A DNA stretch of 11,959 nucleotides from SCUN01 sp964343975 (lineage in GTDB: Bacteria > Acidobacteriota > Vicinamibacteria > Vicinamibacterales > SCN-69-37). The stretch is from positions 1-11,959 of the forward strand of contig CAYFLU010000103.1 of the NCBI GenBank assembly GCA_964343975.1. The letters are read 5' to 3'. Below the pieces are notes generated by a model. The model was not told the DNA's origin. It saw only the letters and a list, made by a program, of their open reading frames with translations, and made no database searches. Position numbers and translations under genes: made by a program. Shown piece by piece: positions 6,632 through 11,959 of the stretch; within the stretch, counting starts at the first letter, position 1; each line of letters opens with the position of its first letter.

Positions 6632-9543
6632 GCATTGTCAGCGTAGTGATACGCGGCGCCCTGCGCAAGCACCCGCTTGAGGTACTGGCCCGTGTAGGAC
6701 TGCTCGAGCGTGGCGATGTGCTCGGGCGTTCCCGCCCCGATCAGGAGCCCGCCGGCCTCGCCGCCTTCCGGACCGAGGTCAATGATCCAGTCGGCCGTCT
6801 TCAGCACGTCGAGGTTGTGCTCGATCACGAGCAGGCTGTGCCCGTTGTGCAGGAGCTTCCGGAACGCAGCCAGCAACTTGACGATGTCATCGAAGTGCAG
6901 ACCGGTCGTCGGCTCGTCGAGGATGTAGAGCATCCGGTCGCCGCCCTGGGTCGCCAGGTGCGACGCGATCTTGATGCGCTGTGCCTCGCCGCCCGACAGC
7001 GTCGTGGCCGACTGCCCCAGCCGCAAATACCCGAGCCCGATCTCATCGAGCACCTGCAACCGCCGCGTAACTTTCTGTGCGCCCGAGAAGAACGTGAGCG
7101 CTTCGCGCACCGTGAGGTCGAGCACCTGATTGATGTTGCGGCCCTTGAGCTTCACTTCGAGGACCTGCGAGCGGAAGCGCTTGCCGTCGCACTGGTCGCA
7201 CGGCACGAACACGTCGGCGAGAAACTGCATCTCGACGCGCACGACGCCTTCGCCCTCGCACGCTTCGCAGCGCCCGCCCGGCACGTTGAACGAGAACGCG
7301 CTCGCGGTGAGGCCGCGCGCTTTCGCGTCTTTCGTGGCCGCGAACAGCTCGCGGATCGGGTCGAACGCCTTCATATAGGTGACCGGGTTCGAGCGCGGCG
7401 TGCGCCCGATCGGCTGCTGGTCCACGAGCACCACGTCGGTGACGTATTCAGCGCCCTCGATCGAGCGATGCTCGCCGACCGGCTTGTCCCACTCGCCGCG
7501 GCCCACCTTGATGCGCTTCAGCGCCGCGTAGATCACGTCGTGCACGAGCGTGCTCTTGCCGGAACCGCTCACGCCCGTGACGCACGTGAGCACGCCCAGC
7601 GGGATATCGATGTCGACGTTCTTGAGGTTGTGCTCCGACGCGCCCGTGAGCCGGATCTTCTGCAGCAGCGGACGCCGCCGCACTTGCGGCGTTGGAATCG
7701 CGAGGTCGTCGCGCAGATACCGCGCGGTGAGCGAGCGCGTGTCCTTCATCAGCTCGTCGAGCGTGCCGCTGAACAGAATGCGGCCGCCGTGCTCGCCCGC
7801 GCCGAGGCCGAGATCCACCACATGATCGGCCACGCGGATCATGTCGGCGTCGTGCTCGACGACGATCACGGTGTTGCCCTGATCGCGGAGCTGCCGCAGG
7901 ATCGCGATCAGCCGCTCGTTGTCGCGCGGATGCAGACCGATCGACGGCTCGTCGAGGACATACAACGTGTCGACGAGCGCCGAGCCGAGTGAGGTCGCCA
8001 GATTGATGCGCTGCGACTCGCCGCCCGACAGCGTCGACGACAGGCGATCGAGCGTGAGGTAGTCGAGGCCGACGTCGGTGAGAAAGCCGAGACGCCGGCG
8101 GATCTCGCGCAGGATCTTGTCGGCCACCGCCGCATCCTTCTCCGACAACGCGAGGCCATCGAAGAACGCCACCGCGTGCTTCACCGTAAGCGCGCACACC
8201 GCGTCGATCGTCTCGTCGCCCACGCGCACATCGCGCGCTTCGCGCCGCAACCGCGTGCCGCCGCACTCGCGGCATGTGAGATACCCGCGATACCGGCTCA
8301 GGAACACGCGCACGTGCACCTTGTACTTCTTGCGCTCGAGCCACCGGAAGAAGCCGTCGATGCCTTCGTAGTCCTCGAAGCCCTCTTTCGCGAGGCGTCG
8401 CTCCTCGTCGGTCAACTGCGACCACGGCGTATCCAGCCGCACCGACGGACGTCCCGCGGCCGATGCGGCCTTCGCGACCTTCTTGAGCTCGGCGACGAGC
8501 GACCGGTAGTGCGGCTTGGTCCACGGCTCGATCGCGCCGGCGTTGATCGACAGGTCGGGATCGGGAACGACGAGGTTCATGTCGAGCTCGATCGTGTTGC
8601 CGAAGCCGTGGCACGACGGGCAGGCGCCGAAGGGGTTGTTGAACGAAAACAGGCGCGGCTGCGGAATCTCGTACGCGATGCCGCAGGTGCGGCATTCGAA
8701 TCGCTCGCTGAACCGGTGCGTGCGCATGACGGCGCCCGTATCATCAACCTCGAGCGCGAAGCACGCGCCGTCGCCTTCGTGAAACGCCGTCTCGATCGAG
8801 TCGGTGAGGCGCGCGCGGGTCTCGGGCTCGGCGCGGAGGCGGTCCACGATCACGGAGAGCGACGTCGCACCGCAGAGCGTCTCGATCGCCGCGATGGCCT
8901 CGTCGATCGGCATCGCGACGCCGCGCACGAAGAGGCGGCCGAAGCCCCGCTTCTGCAGATTCTCGAGCGTGTCGCGCAGGCCGTCCGACGGCGCGGCCGG
9001 CGTGAGCACGTCCTCGGCCTCCTCGGATTCGTCTTCCTCCGCGTTGCGGGTGTGCGCCGGCAACGGCGTGGTCATCACCGGCAGATCGAAGCCGATCATG
9101 AGCCGTGTGCCCGTGGGCAATTCCAGCAAGGTGCCCGTGACGATCTCGGGCGACTCCCGCTCCACTTCTTTGCCGCACTGACGACAGATGGTGCGGCCGA
9201 CGCGCGCCCAGAGGAGGCGCAGATAGTCGTGAATCTCGGTGGTCGTGCCGACGGTGGATCTGGGGTTTCGGATGCTGTTCTTCTGGCGGATGGCGATGGC
9301 CGGCGCGATGCCTTCGATGGCGTCGACGTCGGGCTTTTCCATGCGCTCGAGGAACTGGCGGGCATACGCCGACAGCGACTCGACATACCGCCGCTGCCCT
9401 TCGGCGTAGATGGTGTCGAACGCCAGGGAAGACTTCCCGGACCCGCTGACGCCCGTGAAGACAATCAGCCGGCGCTCGGGGAGCGTCAGATCGACGCCCT
9501 TCAAGTTATGAGTGCGGGCCCCGCGGATGACGAGTTCGGACAT
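6628..9543 (-). CDS. uvrA: UvrABC excinuclease subunit A
   Basis: UvrA is the dimeric ABC-type ATPase that scans DNA, recognises distortion and loads UvrB in nucleotide excision repair. The 971 residues contain both ATPase modules: Walker A GVSGSGKS at 31-38 and 657-664, and ABC signatures LSGGESQR at 505-512 and LSGGEAQR at 849-856. Both zinc modules are complete (Cys284/287/308/311 and Cys759/762/782/785), the second being the DNA-contacting one. An additional CRQC pair lies near 118-121. The protein is about 30 residues longer than typical, partly from a strongly acidic insertion near 162-180 (EEDESEEAED) in the region that usually binds UvrB. ATG 9543 is preceded by a short AGG at 4 nt. 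The gene leads a coupled operon through ATGA into the HEAT-repeat gene. No LexA box was recognised upstream. Confidence 0.98.
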   Translation of the reverse strand: MSELVIRGARTHNLKGVDLTLPERRLIVFTGVSGSGKSSLAFDTIYAEGQRRYVESLSAYARQFLERMEKPDVDAIEGIAPAIAIRQKNSIRNPRSTVGTTTEIHDYLRLLWARVGRTICRQCGKEVERESPEIVTGTLLELPTGTRLMIGFDLPVMTTPLPAHTRNAEEDESEEAEDVLTPAAPSDGLRDTLENLQKRGFGRLFVRGVAMPIDEAIAAIETLCGATSLSVIVDRLRAEPETRARLTDSIETAFHEGDGACFALEVDDTGAVMRTHRFSERFECRTCGIAYEIPQPRLFSFNNPFGACPSCHGFGNTIELDMNLVVPDPDLSINAGAIEPWTKPHYRSLVAELKKVAKAASAAGRPSVRLDTPWSQLTDEERRLAKEGFEDYEGIDGFFRWLERKKYKVHVRVFLSRYRGYLTCRECGGTRLRREARDVRVGDETIDAVCALTVKHAVAFFDGLALSEKDAAVADKILREIRRRLGFLTDVGLDYLTLDRLSSTLSGGESQRINLATSLGSALVDTLYVLDEPSIGLHPRDNERLIAILRQLRDQGNTVIVVEHDADMIRVADHVVDLGLGAGEHGGRILFSGTLDELMKDTRSLTARYLRDDLAIPTPQVRRRPLLQKIRLTGASEHNLKNVDIDIPLGVLTCVTGVSGSGKSTLVHDVIYAALKRIKVGRGEWDKPVGEHRSIEGAEYVTDVVLVDQQPIGRTPRSNPVTYMKAFDPIRELFAATKDAKARGLTASAFSFNVPGGRCEACEGEGVVRVEMQFLADVFVPCDQCDGKRFRSQVLEVKLKGRNINQVLDLTVREALTFFSGAQKVTRRLQVLDEIGLGYLRLGQSATTLSGGEAQRIKIASHLATQGGDRMLYILDEPTTGLHFDDIVKLLAAFRKLLHNGHSLLVIEHNLDVLKTADWIIDLGPEGGEAGGLLIGAGTPEHIATLEQSYTGQYLKRVLAQGAAYHYADNA

Positions 9544-9713
9544 AGTGCCTACAGCGAGCCCCTCAGCAACCTGGTCAATCCGCCGATGTTACTACAGTGG
9601 GATTTGTGCTATCCTCCGGACTAATAACACCGCCCCTTCCCCCATAGACCCCTGCTCGTGTTCACCGTGTTCGGTATCGCTTCCAACTCCACAACCTACT
9701 GAGGACATTGTCC
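9544..9713. promoter_or_regulatory. Divergent control region between uvrA and the RRM gene
   Basis: This 170-nt stretch separates two divergent starts, so it should hold promoters for both. For the RRM gene an extended -10-like TGCTATCCT is seen at 9607-9615 but without a good -35. That would give a leader of roughly 90 nt, rather pyrimidine-rich (9630-9700). For uvrA a -35-like TTGACC is seen on the minus strand at 9578-9573, but the matching -10 is poor. The promoters are therefore only suggested. No structured RNA motif was recognised. Confidence 0.35.
9701..9705 (+). promoter_or_regulatory. Ribosome-binding site deciding the RRM gene start
   Basis: GAGGA here lies 8 nt before GTG 9714 but only 2 nt before the in-frame TTG at 9708. 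The normal spacing favours GTG 9714 as the start codon. Confidence 0.7.
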
Positions 9714-10340
9714 GTGGCCGTTCGTCTGTTCGTTGGCAACATGCCCTACGGGGCCACTGAGGCGGATCTACGCTCGCATTTCGCGACCGTGGGTGATCCG
9801 TCCCAGGTCGTTATTCCGGTGGACCGTGAGACCGGTCGTCCTCGCGGATTCGCGTTCGTGGAATACCTCGATCGCCCCCTGGCCGAAGCTGCCGTTGCGA
9901 AGTTCAATCAGCAGCCGTTCATGGGTCGTAGCCTGTCAGTGAGCGAAGCGCGGCCGCGCGAAGAGCGTGGTCCGGGTGGTCCGCGGCCGGGTGGCGGGGG
10001 CTTTGGCGGCCCGCGTCCAGGCGGTGGTGGGTTTGGTGGTCCGCGTCCCGGGGGCGGGTTTGGTGGTCCGCGGCCGGGTGGTGGCTTTGGTGGTCCTCGT
10101 GGCGGCGGTTTCGGCCCCCCGGGGCCCCCACCGGATCGCGCGCGAAACTTCGGTCCGCCGAAGAAGAAAAGCGCCGGCAGCGAAAAGCGCTGGGAAAACA
10201 AGGAACGCGGCCCCAAGGGGCCCATCAAGGAGCGTTTCTCGGGCCGGATGGACTCGATGTACGACGTCGATGAGGACAACACCCCGCTGAACGACTTCGA
10301 CGACATCGCCTCGAGCAAGGGCGGCGACGACGACGAATAG
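9714..10340 (+). CDS. RRM RNA-binding protein with Gly-Pro-Arg-rich repeat and acidic tail
   Basis: The protein (208 residues from GTG 9714) has a single N-terminal RNA recognition motif at about 1-80, with RNP2 LFVGNM near residues 4-9 and RNP1 RGFAFVEY near residues 44-51. Such Gly-rich RRM proteins bind single-stranded RNA and are often cold-inducible RNA chaperones. A low-complexity segment (about 84-140) repeats the pattern GPRPGGGGFG with decreasing unit length. It is followed by a basic PPKKK stretch, then a charged linker, and ends in an acidic tail (DVDEDN, then GGDDDE). The disordered RG-type segment resembles domains that promote RNA binding and phase separation, but that is inference. 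The start is decided by GAGGA 8 nt upstream. A small membrane protein gene follows 31 nt downstream and may share the transcript. No cold-shock regulation can be shown from sequence alone. Confidence 0.93.
   Translation: MAVRLFVGNMPYGATEADLRSHFATVGDPSQVVIPVDRETGRPRGFAFVEYLDRPLAEAAVAKFNQQPFMGRSLSVSEARPREERGPGGPRPGGGGFGGPRPGGGGFGGPRPGGGFGGPRPGGGFGGPRGGGFGPPGPPPDRARNFGPPKKKSAGSEKRWENKERGPKGPIKERFSGRMDSMYDVDEDNTPLNDFDDIASSKGGDDDE
9978..10115 (+). repeat. In-frame tandem repeat encoding GPRPGGGGFG-type units
   Basis: Five adjoining units are visible inside the RRM gene: 9978-10007 (30 nt), 10008-10037 (30), 10038-10064 (27), 10065-10091 (27) and 10092-10115 (24). Each begins with a Gly-Pro-Arg codon group and ends with Phe-Gly. 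The unit shortens stepwise by whole Gly or Pro codons while keeping frame, as expected from slippage in G-rich DNA. Adjacent units are close copies at the DNA level. Confidence 0.85.
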
Positions 10341-10361
10341 AAACAGAAGTCGAACAACTCC

Positions 10362-10365
10362 GAGG
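10362..10365 (+). promoter_or_regulatory. Ribosome-binding site of the small membrane protein gene
   Basis: GAGG lies 6 nt before ATG 10372, a good Shine-Dalgarno placement that supports this start for an otherwise unrecognised gene. Confidence 0.65.
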
Positions 10366-10371
10366 TATCAC

Positions 10372-10779
10372 ATGCGGACTCACGTGAAAGTGCTGGGCGT
10401 GTTGCAGATCATTTTCGGCGTCGTTGCCCTGTTGTTTGCGTTGGGGGGCAGCATGATCCTCGGCCTGCTCAGCAACGTGGCCAACCACAACGGCGATCCG
10501 GACTCGGCCGCCGGCAGTCTCGTGCTCGGCCTGGCGGGCATCGCCGCCGGCATCTTCTTCGGCGTGATCGGCGCGGCGCAGATCATCTGCGGCATCGGCG
10601 TCCTGAAATTCCAGAGCTGGGCGCGCATCGTCGGCATCATCTGCTGCGGCTTCAGTCTCTTCAGCGTACCGCTCGGCACGATCTTCGGGGTCTACGGCCT
10701 CTGGGTGCTCTTCAACAAAGAGACGGAAGCGCTCTTCAAGACCGGCGGCGCCGCCGCGGATCCCGCGCCGTCGGTTTGA
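10372..10779 (+). CDS. Small multi-pass membrane protein of unknown function
   Basis: The 135-residue protein is strongly hydrophobic, with long nonpolar stretches at about 8-36, 48-80 and 84-113. This is enough for about four transmembrane helices. A short polar loop (NHNGDPDSA) separates the first two stretches, and an Ala-rich polar tail follows. Gly-rich helix faces (GIAAGIFFGVIGAAQIICGIG) suggest tight helix packing. I do not recognise a catalytic or transport motif and cannot name the family. ATG 10372 has a good GAGG site. It begins 31 nt after the RRM gene and may be read from the same promoter. Its TGA stop lies inside the -35 box of the next transcript, so the boundary between the two transcription units is very tight. 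Confidence 0.82.
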   Translation: MRTHVKVLGVLQIIFGVVALLFALGGSMILGLLSNVANHNGDPDSAAGSLVLGLAGIAAGIFFGVIGAAQIICGIGVLKFQSWARIVGIICCGFSLFSVPLGTIFGVYGLWVLFNKETEALFKTGGAAADPAPSV

Positions 10780-10805
10780 CACACCCGCCCGCGAGCGCGT
10801 AATTT
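10776..10805 (+). promoter_or_regulatory. Sigma70-like promoter for the riboswitch and transporter
   Basis: A perfect TTGACA -35 hexamer at 10776-10781 contains the TGA stop of the preceding gene. After an 18-nt spacer, TAATTT at 10800-10805 keeps the key first, second and last bases of a -10 box. The predicted start near 10811-10814 coincides with the foot of the riboswitch closing stem. That agreement between two independently seen elements strengthens both. Confidence 0.65.
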
Positions 10806-10813
10806 CAAGACAG

Positions 10814-10963
10814 CCAAATCAGCCGTTCCACACGAACGGCGTACGGGGGACCCACCGAAGCCACGCCGGCTTCACGGGGCGAATGTGACCCACGCGCAAA
10901 TGCGCGGAGGTCCTAGAGCACTTCCAGGCTCGAGCCCGCCAGCTAACCTCGTCGGCAGATTGG
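10814..10963 (+). ncRNA. Cyclic di-AMP riboswitch (ydaO-yuaA motif)
   Basis: This leader RNA should bind c-di-AMP and switch off the potassium transporter gene that follows. The conserved ydaO-yuaA blocks occur in order: GGGGGACCCA at 10845-10854, a 6-bp hairpin GAAGCC/GGCTTC at 10857-10862 and 10868-10873, GGGGCGAAT at 10876-10884, and CCCGCCAGCTAACCTCG at 10935-10951. This closely follows the Bacillus subtilis ydaO leader as I remember it. A closing stem can form between 10814-10825 and 10953-10963 (ten pairs with one bulge and one mismatch). Two further hairpins are at 10822-10840 (7-bp stem, which competes for the inner part of the closing stem) and 10893-10906. The 3' strand of the closing stem ends 7 nt before the GTG start and overlaps the ribosome-binding region, suggesting translational control. 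No room remains for an intrinsic terminator. Confidence 0.93.
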
Positions 10964-10966
10964 AAG
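10962..10966 (+). promoter_or_regulatory. Ribosome-binding site of the transporter, overlapping the riboswitch stem
   Basis: GGAAG lies 4 nt before GTG 10971, slightly close but usable. Its first two bases are also the last two pairs of the riboswitch closing stem, so ligand-stabilised pairing could hide the site. Confidence 0.55.
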
Positions 10967-10970
10967 CGTC

Positions 10971-11959
10971 GTGTCTGCAGAGAGTACATCCGCTGTACTG
11001 AAGCGGCTGTTTGTCGGTCGTCCCATCCCGTCCCACCTCGCCCATCACGAACGGTTTTCCCGCGTCACCGGTCTTGCCGTGCTGTCGTCCGACGCGCTGT
11101 CGTCGGTCGCCTACGCCACGGAAGAGATCCTGCGTGTGCTGCTCATGGCGGGCGCGGCGGCGCTCACGCTCTCGGTGCCGATCGCGATTGCCATCGCGAT
11201 CATCCTCGCGATCGTGGCGCTGTCGTATCGGCAGACGATTCACGCGTACCCGAGCGGCGGCGGCGCCTACATCGTGGCGCGCGAGAACATCGGCGAATCC
11301 GCCAGCCTCATCGCCGCCGCGGCACTGCTGATCGACTACGTCCTTACCGTTTCCGTGAGCATCGCGGCCGGCGTCGCCGCACTCACATCGGCCTTTCCGC
11401 AGTGGCACGTGAACCCCGTGCATCTCAGTCTCGGCTTCGTGTTGCTGCTCATGATCGGCAACCTGCGCGGCCTGCGCGAGTCGGGCCAGCTCTTCTCGAT
11501 TCCGACGTATCTCTTCATCGGCGGCACGCTCGCGATGCTCGCGGCCGGCGCCTGGCATGTCATCACGGGCACCGTCGCGCCGGTGACGGTAGCAGAGCCG
11601 GTCGCCACCGGCCATCGGACGCTCACGCTCTTCCTGTTGCTCACTGCGTTCTCGAACGGCTGCACGGCCATGACCGGCGTGGAAGCCGTGTCGAACGGCG
11701 TGCCCGCGTTCCGGCCGCCGGAATCGAAAAACGCCGCGGGGACGATGGTGACGATGGCGGTGCTCGCCGTCACGATGTTCCTCGGCATCACGTTTCTCGC
11801 GCAGGCGTACGGCGTGACGCCGAGCGATGGCGAGACCGTGCTCTCGCAACTCGCACGCGGCACGTTTGGCGGCCGCGGGATCCCCTACTACTTCATTCAG
11901 GCGGGGACGATGGCGATCCTCGTGCTGGCGGCGAACACGGCGTATGCGGACTTCCCGCG
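10971..11959 (+). CDS. kimA: KimA/YdaO-type APC-superfamily potassium transporter, C-terminally cut by the window edge
   Basis: KimA of Bacillus subtilis is a proton-coupled, high-affinity potassium importer inhibited by c-di-AMP at both RNA and protein level. About 329 codons are present, against roughly 600 in full-length homologues. The opening LKRLFVGRPIPS, then LSSDALSSVAYATE, YRQTIHAYPSGGGAYIVARENIGE, LLIDYVLTVSVSIAAG and TGVEAVSNGVPAF, match KimA closely. Asp41, Tyr48, Asp121 and Tyr122 align with KimA Asp36, Tyr43, Asp117 and Tyr118, which coordinate potassium, and the Thr of the TGVEA block is also conserved. About eight to nine membrane segments are visible. The cytoplasmic C-terminal domain, which binds c-di-AMP in B. 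subtilis, is outside the window. GTG 10971 is chosen because it follows GGAAG and the riboswitch directly and gives the family's usual N-terminus. Annotation pipelines might call it an amino-acid permease, but motifs and riboswitch favour potassium. Confidence 0.9.
   Translation, partial: MSAESTSAVLKRLFVGRPIPSHLAHHERFSRVTGLAVLSSDALSSVAYATEEILRVLLMAGAAALTLSVPIAIAIAIILAIVALSYRQTIHAYPSGGGAYIVARENIGESASLIAAAALLIDYVLTVSVSIAAGVAALTSAFPQWHVNPVHLSLGFVLLLMIGNLRGLRESGQLFSIPTYLFIGGTLAMLAAGAWHVITGTVAPVTVAEPVATGHRTLTLFLLLTAFSNGCTAMTGVEAVSNGVPAFRPPESKNAAGTMVTMAVLAVTMFLGITFLAQAYGVTPSDGETVLSQLARGTFGGRGIPYYFIQAGTMAILVLAANTAYADFP

Noticed and set aside
8176..9624. Long plus-strand open frames opposite uvrA (also 6646-7992) and opposite uvrC (224-1279)
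   Set aside because: They are antisense to strongly conserved repair genes, rich in Arg/Ala/His as expected for complements of high-GC codons, and show no domain. They are shadows of the real genes.
9544..9713. LexA/SOS box controlling uvrA
   Set aside because: No palindromic operator of a recognisable LexA type was seen upstream. The lineage's LexA motif is unknown to me, so absence is not proof.
9908..10357. Minus-strand proline-rich open frame opposite the RRM gene
   Set aside because: Its Pro/Gly repeats are just the complement of the Gly-rich repeat. The plus strand has the RRM, the start site and the ribosome-binding site.
10786..10800. Small CGC/GCG hairpin as a terminator of the preceding gene
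   Set aside because: Only about three pairs and no T-run. The sequence is better explained as the spacer of the transporter promoter.
10872..11849. 325-residue minus-strand open frame opposite the transporter and riboswitch
   Set aside because: Low-complexity Arg/His/Glu-rich composition. It lies antisense to a clear KimA homologue and runs through the riboswitch aptamer.
10971..11959. Generic amino-acid permease as the function of the last gene
   Set aside because: The residues equivalent to the KimA potassium-binding site are conserved, and a c-di-AMP riboswitch precedes it. Both fit potassium uptake better.

Overview
The window is an ordinary-looking piece of a high-GC bacterial chromosome, densely packed with housekeeping genes on both strands. 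No mobile element, tRNA, rRNA or CRISPR array was seen. The high GC, the frequent GTG starts, and the mix of class II thymidine kinase, an EF-P with an unusual loop, KimA-type transporter and Gly-rich RRM protein suggest a Gram-negative, non-proteobacterial lineage. An Acidobacteriota (Vicinamibacteria-like) genome is my best guess. That placement is inference only.

Layout. (1) 1-1231, minus: the N-terminal two thirds of uvrC, running off the left edge. (2) 1279-2046, plus: a CDP-alcohol phosphatidyltransferase, divergent from uvrC. (3) 2088-3227, minus: a two-gene unit efp then tdk, ending tail-to-tail against the phosphatidyltransferase gene across a G+C-rich hairpin. (4) 3289-4861, plus: a small heat shock protein (Hsp20) and a membrane-anchored HtrA/DegS-like protease, 7 nt apart, forming a protein-quality-control pair divergent from efp. 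(5) 4812-9543, minus: a tightly coupled three-gene operon, uvrA, an exported HEAT-repeat protein, and a 3-methyladenine DNA glycosylase. Both junctions are 4-nt overlaps (ATGA and GTGA), and the last gene overlaps the htrA 3' end by 50 nt. (6) 9714-10779, plus: an RRM RNA-binding protein with a degenerate Gly-rich repeat, then a small multi-pass membrane protein. (7) 10776-11959, plus: a sigma70-like promoter, a c-di-AMP (ydaO-yuaA) riboswitch and the start of a KimA/YdaO-type APC-superfamily potassium transporter, which runs off the right edge.

How it works together. The main themes are DNA repair (uvrC, uvrA, DNA glycosylase), protein synthesis and folding (EF-P, Hsp20, HtrA) and second-messenger-controlled potassium uptake. 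The best regulatory element is at the right end. A perfect -35 box is embedded in the stop codon of the preceding gene, the transcript is predicted to start at the foot of the riboswitch, and the 3' strand of the riboswitch closing stem reaches into the ribosome-binding region of the transporter. This points to translational control by c-di-AMP rather than the transcription termination usual in Firmicutes.

No wholly unknown system was recognised. The oddities worth checking are the riboswitch architecture, an EF-P loop tip with Asn at position 34, an Arg-to-His change in the phosphatidyltransferase signature, and the exported HEAT-repeat protein locked between two DNA repair genes. No stretch over 300 bases lacks a gene. 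The two longest intergenic stretches are 10780-10970 (filled by the riboswitch) and 9544-9713 (a divergent control region).
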